Of a DNA stretch of 14,977 nt, positions 1-6,335 are shown one piece after another; positions within the stretch are counted from its first letter, which is position 1, and each line of letters starts with the position of its first letter. This DNA is from Oscillospiraceae bacterium (GTDB taxonomy: Bacteria; Bacillota_A; Clostridia; Oscillospirales; Oscillospiraceae), in assembly GCA_017540945.1 (NCBI GenBank), contig JAFYAB010000033.1, positions 1 to 14,977 on the forward strand. Direction: 5' to 3'. The notes under the pieces were generated by a model that had not been told where the DNA came from, ran no database searches, and worked only from the letters and a program-made list of their open reading frames with translations. The position numbers were made by a program, and so were the translations under genes.

Positions 1-1
1 C

Positions 2-466
2 ATGAAGGGCAAGAACAAGTGCAAGATCCTGAAGGAAATCCGCCAGCGGATCGCCGACGAGAACGATATCCCCTACGTAACCCGGGAGTGCAGCTACCAG
101 GGCGATTGCAAGGGAAGCTGTCCCAAATGTGAGGCGGAGCTCCGCTATCTGGAGCAGGAGCTGGAAAAGCGCCGCAGTCTGGGCAAGACCGTGGCCGTGG
201 CTGCTGTGGCGGCGGGGCTGAGCCTGTCCCTGACGGCCTGCGTCCCCAGGCTGTTCGGCAACCCCCTGAACGGCGGGGGAGGGGAGGTCCAGGGCATGAT
301 CGACACCATACCGCCGGAGACGCCGGAGACTGTGGCGGGCGAGCTCCCTGCGCCTTCGGAGACGGAGGAAGCGGAGCTCATGGGCGACGTGGCCTATCTT
401 CCGGATACGATGTCCGGCGAGGGGCTGCCCATGGACGAGCTTCCCACGACCACGGAAGCCCGGTGA
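2..466 (+). CDS. Cys-cluster protein with central membrane segment/lipobox, partner of radical SAM
   Basis: Protein of 154 residues, function unknown. Residues 1-60 are charged and helical with five cysteines: C7 and a tight cluster C30, C36, C40, C43 (C-x5-C-x3-C-x2-C), suited to bind Zn or an Fe-S cluster. Residues 61-80 are an Ala/Val/Leu-rich hydrophobic segment ending in LSLTAC, which looks like a lipobox with C80 as the lipidated residue. The tail (81-154) is rich in Glu, Pro, Thr and Gly, like a disordered surface linker. The layout implies a cytoplasmic Cys domain, one membrane segment and an exported tail; a 60-residue folded domain ahead of a lipobox is unusual. The stop codon overlaps the GTG start of the radical SAM gene by 4 nt (GTGA), so the two are probably translationally coupled. 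The start is the ATG at the window edge, so its ribosome binding site and promoter cannot be seen. I recall similar Cys-rich N-termini beside radical SAM genes in Clostridia, but no characterised function. Confidence 0.8.
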   Translation: MKGKNKCKILKEIRQRIADENDIPYVTRECSYQGDCKGSCPKCEAELRYLEQELEKRRSLGKTVAVAAVAAGLSLSLTACVPRLFGNPLNGGGGEVQGMIDTIPPETPETVAGELPAPSETEEAELMGDVAYLPDTMSGEGLPMDELPTTTEAR

Positions 467-1242
467 GCGGCATGGAGGAACAGGTTCTTCCCTGCGACGA
501 AAAGACGAGGGAACGGAGCCTACCCTGCGACGCGGAAGACGGAAGGACGGGGGAACGGATTCTTCGCTGCGACGAAAAGACGAGGGAACGGATTCTTCGC
601 TGCGCTCAGAATGACAGTCCCGGAAGGGAGTTCGACAACGAGCCCCGCTATCCGCTGCTGGGGCTGTCGCGCCTGCGGATGGAGATCGACGGGGAGGGGG
701 TCACGACCTTAGTTGCCGGGGCCGGCTGCCCGCTTTCCTGCGCCTATTGTATCAATAAAAACGCCCTTCGGCAAGCCCCAACTTGGGTAACGGCGGAGGA
801 ATTGTACGAAAAAACCCGCATCGACGACCTGTATTTTCAGGCCACCGGCGGCGGCCTCTGCTTCGGCGGGGGAGAGAGCCTGCTGCACCTGGATTTTTAT
901 GAGGCCCTTCGGCCGCTCTGCCCGGGCTGGCGCTTCACCGCCGAGACCAGCCTGAACGTCCCGCCCGAAAACGTGGAGCGGGCGGCGGCGCTCTTTGACG
1001 CCTTCATCGTGGACGTGAAGACCCTGGACCCGGCCATCTACGAGCGCTACACCGGCAGGGAACAGGGCCCCCTTCTGGAGAACCTGCGGTATCTGCTGGC
1101 GGCGAAGGGACCGGAAAGCCTCCGCCTCCGGGTGCCGCTGATCCCCGGATACAACGACGACAGCGACAGGGATAAAACGGAACAGATCCTGTGCGCCCTG
1201 GGCTTTACCGAGATAGATCGTTTCCCCTACGTGGTGAGATAA
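463..1242 (+). CDS. Radical SAM protein, pyruvate formate-lyase activase-like
   Basis: Protein of 259 residues. The radical SAM cluster motif is C89-x3-C93-x2-C96 (CPLSCAYC), which would bind a 4Fe-4S cluster that cleaves S-adenosylmethionine. Further family marks are GGGE at 135-138 (SAM-binding GGE), VDVKTLDPAIYERYTG, and PLIPGYNDD near the C-terminus, all typical of PFL-activating-enzyme-like proteins. No glycyl-radical enzyme is nearby, so the substrate is unknown; the coupled Cys-cluster protein upstream is the obvious candidate partner (inference). The core starts near residue 56; residues 8-52 are four degenerate repeats encoded by tandem DNA repeats, so they are probably an insertion rather than part of the family fold. 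The start is either GTG at 463 (4-nt overlap with the upstream stop) or the in-frame ATG at 472. The protein ends just before a strong terminator hairpin. Confidence 0.88.
   Translation: MSGMEEQVLPCDEKTRERSLPCDAEDGRTGERILRCDEKTRERILRCAQNDSPGREFDNEPRYPLLGLSRLRMEIDGEGVTTLVAGAGCPLSCAYCINKNALRQAPTWVTAEELYEKTRIDDLYFQATGGGLCFGGGESLLHLDFYEALRPLCPGWRFTAETSLNVPPENVERAAALFDAFIVDVKTLDPAIYERYTGREQGPLLENLRYLLAAKGPESLRLRVPLIPGYNDDSDRDKTEQILCALGFTEIDRFPYVVR
483..623 (+). repeat. Tandem in-frame repeats within the radical SAM N-terminus
   Basis: A 25-nt sequence at 493-517 recurs exactly at 568-592 (75 nt, 25 codons apart), and a 21-nt sequence at 551-571 recurs exactly at 584-604 (33 nt, 11 codons apart). 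Translated, this gives four related units of 11-14 residues: VLPCDEKTRER, SLPCDAEDGRTGER, ILRCDEKTRER and ILRCAQNDSPG, each with an L-x-C core. The last unit (TTCTTCGCTGCGCTCAGAA...) resembles a dispersed intergenic repeat that I recall from many gut Clostridia, so this looks like a repeat element inserted and expanded in frame. Confidence 0.85.
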
Positions 1243-1247
1243 CGCAG

Positions 1248-1290
1248 AGCCCCCCGCATTCCGACGCGGAATGCGGGGGGCTGCGTGTTT
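1248..1290 (+). terminator. Intrinsic terminator after the radical SAM gene
   Basis: Perfect 16-bp stem, 1248-1263 paired with 1267-1282, with the 3-nt loop ACG, only 5 nt after the radical SAM stop. The T-rich tail is weak (GTGTTT). It also lies at the end of the convergent sigma-factor remnant and may act in both directions. Confidence 0.75.
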
Positions 1291-1307
1291 GCGGGGTGGT
1301 GCTTTGT

Positions 1308-1771
1308 TCACTCCACCGGGTATACCCCCTCCGGTGAATAGAGAGCGACGATCTTGTTGGGATCAACAATTTCGATATAGGGTGCGGCTGCCCGATCTCC
1401 CGGGTGGTGTAGCCCGCGTAATAGTGCAGGATCACCACCTCCCGGTAGGGGAGGGGCAGGGCCGTCACCGCATCGTAGACGCTGCGGGCGGTTTCGTCCG
1501 GCTCCGTCAGAACGCGGTCCGCCGCCTCAATGGGGGCCCGGCGCCGAAGGTGCGCTGAGCGCAAATGATCCCTGCAGCGGTTGACGGTGACCCGGATCAG
1601 CCAGCTTCGCAGGTGCTCGCCCTGGGGCGGACGGAGCTGAGCCCAGAGCCGGACAAAGACCTCCTGCACGACGTCCTCCGCGTCGTCCCGGTTTCCGCAG
1701 TAGTGAAAGGCAATCACCAGAAGCTGCTTCTGGTACGCCCGGACGATCTCCGTAAATTCCGCCTTGTCCAT
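1308..1771 (-). pseudogene. ECF-type RNA polymerase sigma factor, lacking the end of region 4
   Basis: From the ATG at 1771 (AAAGGGGG ribosome binding site just upstream), residues 1-126 read as a sigma-70 family ECF factor. Region 2 contains DAEDVVQEVFVRLW and then SWLIRVTVNRCRDHLR. Region 4 begins with LPLPYREVVILHYYAGYTTREI. The helix-turn-helix recognition segment that should follow is missing. In that reading frame the sequence turns into Arg/Ser/Pro-rich nonsense that runs through the terminator into the convergent gene. In the neighbouring frame, however, a plausible protein tail is found (containing PYIEIVDPNK, ending YPVE) with a TGA at 1308-1310. The simplest reading is an internal deletion joining the 5' part of the sigma gene, near 1394, to the 3' end of a former downstream gene, such as an anti-sigma factor. 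Promoter -35 recognition would be lost, so the product is probably inactive. An assembly collapse is the alternative. Confidence 0.75.
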
Positions 1772-1795
1772 ATCCGCCCCCCTTTCCGCTGATGT

Positions 1796-1805
1796 TGAGT
1801 ACTCA
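1796..1805. promoter_or_regulatory. Perfect 10-bp palindrome upstream of the sigma remnant
   Basis: TGAGTACTCA lies 25 nt before the sigma-factor start codon and could be an operator half-site pair. It is short and no clear promoter surrounds it, so this is a weak call. Confidence 0.2.
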
Positions 1806-1865
1806 CCCATAATACGATTCGGGACCGCAAACAATCCCATTTCTCTGAAAAAATTCCTCCGGAAC

Positions 1866-1900
1866 AAAAAACCGCGCTCCGGTTTCCCGAAGCGCGGTTT
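1866..1900 (-). terminator. Intrinsic terminator after tsf
   Basis: On the minus strand, the 10-bp stem AAACCGCGCT / AGCGCGGTTT (1891-1900 with 1869-1878) is followed by six T's (A's at 1866-1871). It starts 13 nt beyond the tsf stop and ends the rpsB-tsf transcript. Confidence 0.9.
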
Positions 1901-1912
1901 CTTTGACAAGTC

Positions 1913-2839
1913 TTACTTGCCCATGTTCATCTGGGCGGCGACCTCGGCGGCGAAGTCTTCGACCTTCTTCTCAATGCCCTCGCCCTTCTCGAAGCGAACG
2001 GCCTTGACGAAGCGGATCTTCCCGCCCAGCTTCTTGGCGGCGTCGGCGATATAGCCCTCGACGGAACCCTGGAACAGATCGGAGCGGACGAAGGTCTGCT
2101 GCAGCAGGCAGTTCTCTTCGTAGAACTTGTTCAGCTTGCCGGCGGCGATCTTTTCCTTGACCTGAGCGGGCTTGGAAGCCATCTTGGGATCGGCGTCCAT
2201 CTGAGCGACCAGGACCTTCTTCTCCTCCTCGAGGACCTCGGGGGTGACGTCGGCCTTGTCCCAGAAGCGGGGGTTCAGAGCGGCGATCTGCATGGCGACG
2301 TTCTTGCCGATCTCGGTGGCGTCAATGCCGCCCTCGACGGCCAGGTTCACCAGCACGCCGATCTTGCCGCCGGCGTGGACGTAAGCCACGGAGCTGTTCT
2401 CGTTGTAACGGACGAAGCGGCGGATCTGCAGGTTCTCACCGATGGACATGACCTTCTCGGGCAGAACGCCTTCGACGGTCAGCTCCGTGCCGGGGAAGGG
2501 GCACTTCTTGAGGGCGTCCACGTCGGCGGGATCGGAGTCCACGACGACCTGGGCGATGCCCTTGACGAACTCGACGAAGGGAGCGGACTTGGCGCAGAAA
2601 TCGGTCTCGCAGTTGACCTCGACCACGGCGCCCACGCTGCCCTGGACGGTGGCGTAGGCCATGCCCTCGGCGGCGATGCGGCCGGACTTCTTGACGGCCT
2701 TGGCCAGGCCCTTCTCACGCAGCCACTCGATGGCCTTGTCCATATCGCCGTCACAGGCGGCGAGGGCCTTCTTGCAGTCCATCATGCCCACGTTGGTTCT
2801 CTCACGCAGGGTCTTCACATCAGCAGCGGTAAATGCCAT
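1913..2839 (-). CDS. tsf: Translation elongation factor Ts
   Basis: EF-Ts recycles EF-Tu by exchanging GDP for GTP in the cytoplasm. The protein has 308 residues, slightly longer than the 283-293 of E. coli and B. subtilis. The N-terminal UBA-like domain (1-55) carries the signature RERTNVGMMDCKKAL followed by DMDKAIEWLREKGLAKA. The core dimerisation domains include EVNCETDFCAKS (the conserved NxETDFVA-type segment) and the VAMQIAALNPRF region, which matches the family's second core repeat. The start is supported by GGAGGA at 2848-2853. It lies downstream of rpsB, the usual bacterial order, and is separated from it by 110 nt holding a large inverted repeat. A terminator follows directly. Confidence 0.98.
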   Translation of the reverse strand: MAFTAADVKTLRERTNVGMMDCKKALAACDGDMDKAIEWLREKGLAKAVKKSGRIAAEGMAYATVQGSVGAVVEVNCETDFCAKSAPFVEFVKGIAQVVVDSDPADVDALKKCPFPGTELTVEGVLPEKVMSIGENLQIRRFVRYNENSSVAYVHAGGKIGVLVNLAVEGGIDATEIGKNVAMQIAALNPRFWDKADVTPEVLEEEKKVLVAQMDADPKMASKPAQVKEKIAAGKLNKFYEENCLLQQTFVRSDLFQGSVEGYIADAAKKLGGKIRFVKAVRFEKGEGIEKKVEDFAAEVAAQMNMGK

Positions 2840-2865
2840 TTGTATTTTCCTCCAAATCTATTTTG

Positions 2866-2940
2866 TAGGGGCCGATGCCCACATCGGCCCGAAATGTTTT
2901 GGGACATCGGAAAAGGGGCCGATGTGGGCATCGGCCCCTA
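2866..2940. repeat. Perfect 25-bp inverted repeat in the rpsB-tsf spacer
   Basis: The 25 bases at 2866-2890 are the exact reverse complement of 2916-2940, with a 25-nt loop. Each arm is itself near-palindromic (GGCCGATG...CATCGGCC), so cruciform or alternative hairpins are possible. It sits inside the rpsB-tsf transcription unit, 9 nt from the rpsB stop and 27 nt from the tsf start. There is no T-tract, so it is not a simple terminator. I recall similar GGGCCGATGTGGGCATCGG units dispersed in Clostridia genomes. Confidence 0.92.
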
Positions 2941-2949
2941 TGGTGTCTG

Positions 2950-3681
<732 letters not shown>

Positions 3682-3727
3682 TTTGAAATTCTCCTTTTTT
3701 GTTTTTTCCTCCACCCCGATCATTTTC

Positions 3728-3762
3728 CCGTCTGACCGCCCCGGAGGGCGGCACACAGACGG
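3728..3762 (-). promoter_or_regulatory. Two-tier hairpin in the rpsB 5' leader
   Basis: The rpsB transcript should start near 3811, giving a leader of roughly 130 nt. Within it, a 7-bp outer stem (3728-3734 with 3756-3762) encloses a 6-bp GC stem (3736-3741 with 3746-3751) with loop CGGA. It could be an autoregulatory target for S2, as ribosomal protein leaders often are. There is no direct evidence for this, and I do not recognise it as a named Rfam motif. Confidence 0.4.
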
Positions 3763-3817
3763 AAATCTCCGGGTGTGTGAGTTGCAGTGTCACGGGCTTT
3801 TTCACCCATGCCGATGT

Positions 3818-3846
3818 ATTATACATGATCGAAAGTCAGAATGCAA
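3818..3846 (-). promoter_or_regulatory. Sigma-A promoter for rpsB-tsf
   Basis: On the minus strand, TTGCAT (3841-3846) and TATAAT (3818-3823) are separated by 17 nt. It is placed between the YmxH-like gene and rpsB, pointing to rpsB. The -35 differs from consensus at two positions and the -10 is perfect. Confidence 0.85.
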
Positions 3847-3873
3847 GTGTTATTTTGCCCAAAAACCGGGTTT

Positions 3874-4170
3874 TTACACATATTTTTCCTTTCTCCAGCG
3901 TCTGCAGCCACGGCCGGTCCGGCAGCTGCGCAGCTCCGCGTTCACCAGGATCATGTCGCTGCCGATGCGCTGGATCTGCTGCCAGGGAATGCGGTACCAG
4001 CCATCGTGGCCGAAGAGCCCCAGCCAGCGCCAGGGGCCCGGCACCCAAAGGGCGCAGACCCGGCCCTCCGGCAGCTCCAGTTCCACATCGCAGACATAAC
4101 CCAGCCTGCACCCGTCGCAGACATTGATGACCTCCTTGCAGCGCAGATCCGTATATCTGCATGGTCCCAT
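3874..4170 (-). CDS. YlmC/YmxH family sporulation protein (PRC-barrel)
   Basis: Protein of 98 residues. The opening RYTDLRCKEVINVCDGCRLG, then VCDVELELPEGRVCALWVPG and later GWYRIPWQQIQRIGSDMILV, match the small PRC-barrel family YlmC/YmxH found in spore-forming Firmicutes. PRC barrels usually act as protein- or ligand-binding modules; the precise role in sporulation is not known to me. The N-terminal half carries four cysteines (C11, C18, C21, C26), so metal binding is possible. A Lys/Arg-rich C-terminus (RGCRRWRKEKYV) ends the protein. The start is supported by AGGAGGGAT upstream. It sits between a terminator (4230-4263) and the rpsB promoter, so it is probably monocistronic; I see no convincing promoter for it. 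Confidence 0.88.
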   Translation of the reverse strand: MGPCRYTDLRCKEVINVCDGCRLGYVCDVELELPEGRVCALWVPGPWRWLGLFGHDGWYRIPWQQIQRIGSDMILVNAELRSCRTGRGCRRWRKEKYV

Positions 4171-4229
4171 CGCGATCCCTCCTCTGGGGCAGTCTATGCC
4201 TTCGGAGCTCCGGGTATGCGTCCCGATGC

Positions 4230-4263
4230 AAAAATCCCCCGGATGTCCTGCATCCGGGGGATT
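4230..4263 (-). terminator. Intrinsic terminator after the CD1247-like gene
   Basis: Perfect 13-bp stem, 4233-4245 paired with 4251-4263, with a 5-nt loop. On the minus strand it is followed by a T-tract (A's at 4230-4234). It lies 17 nt past the gene's stop codon. Confidence 0.92.
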
Positions 4264-4280
4264 GTGCTTGGCACGATCAA

Positions 4281-4739
4281 TCAGAAGGGCATTTCCTCGC
4301 CGTCGTCCTCGTCGAACTCAAATTCCAGCAGCTCGCCGCACTTGGAGCAGGGCTTGGAGCCCTCCAGCAGCTCTTTTTCGCTGAACTGGTGCACCTCGCC
4401 GCACTTGGGGCAGGTCACCTCGTAGACGGGATCCTCGTCGTAGTCGAAGTCGTCGTCGCCCAGGTCATAGTCCAGGTCGTCGTCGTAATCCTCGTAATCG
4501 TCAAAATCCTCGTCGTCCTCGTCCATCAGGTACTCGTCGATGGCGTCGAGATTCTCTTCGATCTCATCCAGCTCGTCGGAGACGGCAATCGCGTTGTCCT
4601 CCAGGTCGTCGATGGAGATCGCCATATCCTGCAGCAGGTCCACTACGGCCTTCAGAAGACGATTTTCGTCCTTCTCGGTATCGAGCTTGATGCCGTCCAT
4701 CAGGCCCTTGAGATAAGCGGCTTTTTCAGCAAGTGTCAT
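4281..4739 (-). CDS. CD1247-type N-terminal domain and zinc-ribbon protein
   Basis: Protein of 152 residues of unknown function, conserved in Clostridia. Residues 1-54 (MTLAEKAAYLKGLMDGIKLD... and LLQDMAISIDDLED) are the helical domain named after Clostridioides difficile CD1247. Residues 55-104 are an extreme Asp/Glu/Tyr-rich linker encoded by near-tandem GAC/GAT codons. Residues 105-140 form a zinc ribbon: C110-x2-C113 (CPKCG) and C131-x2-C134 (CSKCG). The tail is acidic (FDEDDGEEMPF). It follows efp by 49 nt on the same strand, so the two are probably co-transcribed, and a strong terminator follows. The ribosome binding site is GGGAG, about 9 nt from the ATG. The acidic linker would mimic nucleic acid or bind a basic partner; that is inference. 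Confidence 0.85.
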   Translation of the reverse strand: MTLAEKAAYLKGLMDGIKLDTEKDENRLLKAVVDLLQDMAISIDDLEDNAIAVSDELDEIEENLDAIDEYLMDEDDEDFDDYEDYDDDLDYDLGDDDFDYDEDPVYEVTCPKCGEVHQFSEKELLEGSKPCSKCGELLEFEFDEDDGEEMPF

Positions 4740-4788
4740 TTTACTCCACTCCCTTCTTGATGGTAAATGGTGTTGCGGATCGTTCGTT

Positions 4789-5358
4789 TTAGCCCTTGGC
4801 GCGGCTCATGTATTCGCCGGTGCGGGTGTCGATCTGGATTACGTCGCCCTCGTTGATGAACAGCGGAATCTTGACCTCGGCGCCGGTCTCAACTGTGCCG
4901 GGCTTCAAGGTGTTGGTGGCGGTGTTGCCGGCCAGACCGGGCTCGGTGTGGGTGACTTCCAGATACACAAAGTTGGGGCACTCCACGCCGAAGACGTTGC
5001 CCTTGTAGGACAGCAGGGTGCACTCCTCGTTCTCCTTCACGAACTTGAAGGCGTCGGGCAGCACGTCCTTGCCCAGGGGGACCATGTCGAAGGTCTCGTT
5101 GTCCATGAAGTAGTACAGATCGCCGTCGTTGTAGGAGTAGGCCATCTTTCTGCGCTCGACAAAGGCTTCCTCAAACTTGGCGGTGGGGTTGAAGGAGGTC
5201 TCGGTCACGCCGCCGGTGATGATGTTTCTCATCTTGGTGCGGACAAAGGCTGCGCCCTTGCCGGGCTTGACGTGCTGGAACTCCACGACCTGAAAGATCT
5301 TGCCGTCCATCTCAAAGGTCTTGCCGTTTCTGAAATCACCAGCGGTAATGGTTGCCAT
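4789..5358 (-). CDS. efp: Elongation factor P
   Basis: EF-P relieves ribosome stalling at polyproline stretches by entering the E site. It is 189 residues, the usual family length, with the three beta-barrel domains. The N-terminal loop contains [12 protein letters not shown], with K34 in the tip (PGKG), the position that is modified in many bacteria; no modification enzyme gene is in the window. Domain 2 holds [13 protein letters not shown] and the C-terminus the signature [21 protein letters not shown]. The start at 5358 (MATITAGDF) is chosen because GGAGGAA at 5365-5371 is correctly spaced. The in-frame ATG 15 nt upstream overlaps that site. It has its own promoter and leads into the CD1247-like gene. 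Confidence 0.97.
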   Translation of the reverse strand: MATITAGDFRNGKTFEMDGKIFQVVEFQHVKPGKGAAFVRTKMRNIITGGVTETSFNPTAKFEEAFVERRKMAYSYNDGDLYYFMDNETFDMVPLGKDVLPDAFKFVKENEECTLLSYKGNVFGVECPNFVYLEVTHTEPGLAGNTATNTLKPGTVETGAEVKIPLFINEGDVIQIDTRTGEYMSRAKG

Positions 5359-5423
5359 ATATGTTTCCTCCAAAATCCTTAGAATATACAGGGTTTCTGC
5401 CGTTCCGGCTTTTTTACTGGTAT

Positions 5424-5452
5424 AGTATACTACATGATATTTGATTTTGCAA
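5424..5452 (-). promoter_or_regulatory. Sigma-A promoter for efp
   Basis: On the minus strand, TTGCAA (5447-5452) and TATACT (5424-5429) with a 17-nt spacer, about 65 nt before the efp start codon. The surrounding DNA is AT-rich against a GC-rich background. Confidence 0.85.
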
Positions 5453-5512
5453 GCATTTTATTTCCCGCGCTGCGGAGAATTGAAGGGCCGTGCCGCCGGC
5501 CGGGCAAGGCAA

Positions 5513-5542
5513 ACCCCGGCCGCCTTTGGAGACAGCCGGGGT
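5513..5542 (-). terminator. Probable terminator after the PRTase-like gene
   Basis: 8-bp stem ACCCCGGC / GCCGGGGT (5535-5542 with 5513-5520) with a 14-nt loop, 15 nt after the gene's stop. It is followed on the minus strand by only three T's, so strength is uncertain. Confidence 0.5.
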
Positions 5543-5557
5543 CTCTGCGAAAAACGC

Positions 5558-6187
5558 TTACAGAGCGGAATAGCCGAAGCTGTTGACCAGTGCGTCCAGA
5601 CGTCTGCCGGCCTTGCAGTAGGGGCAGTCGCGGTAGTCGTAGCTGGCGTAATCGGACAGGTCCCGGATGTCATAGACGGAGTGGACCAGAATGCCCGCGG
5701 TCTCGGGCACGGTGCTGTACAGGGCGGCAATGCCGGCGGGCTCTCCGCCGTAGTAGCGGATGGCCTCGATGGAACGGTTGGCGGTGAAGCCTGTGGTAAC
5801 GCTGGCCATCAGGATCAGGACGCGCTTGTCCCGGATCAGGGGCTGGGCGTTGTCCCGGAAGATAATCTGGCTGTTGGCGTTGTATTCCGGCTCAAGCACA
5901 CAGATATCCCGGTGGTCGTTGACGCCGCGGCGATCAGACACCAGCTCCCTGGCAAGACAGGTACCGATGACGGCGGTGCCGTCGAGGCAGAGGATGGTGT
6001 CAACGAGATCGGTGCGATATTTTTTCGCCAGCTCCTTGGCCACGTCGATGGCCTCGTTCAGCCGGGTTTTGTGGGCGGAGATGTCGATGTAGTAGTTGAT
6101 GTGGCTGTGGTTGGTGGCAAAGTGACCGCGGGCCACGCGAAGCGGCACATTTCCTCTCTTGATGGGCAGTTCACGGATCTCGATCAT
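5558..6187 (-). CDS. Phosphoribosyltransferase-like protein (OPRT-like) with altered PRPP motif
   Basis: Protein of 209 residues starting at MIEIRELPIK. This start has AAGGAGG about 9 nt upstream; a longer in-frame extension to 6274 would read through the promoter. The fold pattern is that of a type I phosphoribosyltransferase related to orotate PRTases: a DTILCLDGTAVIGTCLARE helix region, then a PRPP-loop-like stretch RVLILMASVTTGFTANRSIEAIRYYGG at 122-148. The TTG of the loop is present (131-133). The two acidic residues that normally precede it in DDxxTTG are Met127 and Ala128, so PRPP/Mg binding may be weak or lost. The C-terminus carries a CPYC pair (C188, C191) not usual for OPRT. It could be a non-catalytic or regulatory PRTase homologue; substrate unknown. 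It has its own promoter, divergent from the region 3 operon. Confidence 0.8.
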   Translation of the reverse strand: MIEIRELPIKRGNVPLRVARGHFATNHSHINYYIDISAHKTRLNEAIDVAKELAKKYRTDLVDTILCLDGTAVIGTCLARELVSDRRGVNDHRDICVLEPEYNANSQIIFRDNAQPLIRDKRVLILMASVTTGFTANRSIEAIRYYGGEPAGIAALYSTVPETAGILVHSVYDIRDLSDYASYDYRDCPYCKAGRRLDALVNSFGYSAL

Positions 6188-6220
6188 GGTACAGTCCTCC
6201 TTTTCGGTATTACTGTTTTT

Positions 6221-6250
6221 ATTGTAACTCCTATCATCCTGATTTGTCAA
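6221..6250 (-). promoter_or_regulatory. Promoter for the PRTase-like gene
   Basis: On the minus strand, TTGACA (6245-6250) and TACAAT (6221-6226) with an 18-nt spacer, 34 nt before the start codon. It is divergent from, and only about 18 nt away from, the promoter at 6268-6296. Confidence 0.8.
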
Positions 6251-6267
6251 GAGTTTCTGCCTTTGGA

Positions 6268-6296
6268 TTGACAAAAAAACGGATAACCGCTATAAT
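6268..6296 (+). promoter_or_regulatory. Consensus sigma-A promoter for the YgjV-GNAT/two-component operon
   Basis: TTGACA (6268-6273), 17-nt spacer, TATAAT (6291-6296): a perfect consensus sigma-A promoter. Transcription would start near 6303, about 33 nt before the ATG at 6336, with GGAGG at 6321-6325 in the leader. Confidence 0.93.
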
Positions 6297-6335
6297 ACAG
6301 ACGAGATTATATCATTGATTGGAGGCGCTTTTTCT

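Noticed and set aside
2..466. Cys-cluster protein as a RiPP precursor for the radical SAM enzyme
   Set aside because: There is no leader/core layout and no transporter, protease or recognition domain nearby. The membrane segment and long tail do not fit a peptide precursor, so it is kept only as a partner protein.
483..623. CRISPR array or attachment site for the tandem repeats
   Set aside because: The repeats are in frame, degenerate and lack uniform spacers; no cas genes, integrase or tRNA are present.
1205..1307. Extension of the sigma-factor frame through the terminator into the radical SAM gene
   Set aside because: The frame is out of register after the deletion junction and runs through a strong hairpin, so it is not a real C-terminus.
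1810..1860. Upstream ATG with GGAGGAA as a start for the sigma factor
   Set aside because: Spacing is about 13 nt and it would add a non-family N-terminus, whereas the ATG at 1771 has a better-placed site and begins the sigma homology.
3849..3880. Possible terminator hairpin (AAAAAC/GTTTTT) after the YmxH-like gene
   Set aside because: The stem is short, AT-rich and has almost no loop; too weak to call.
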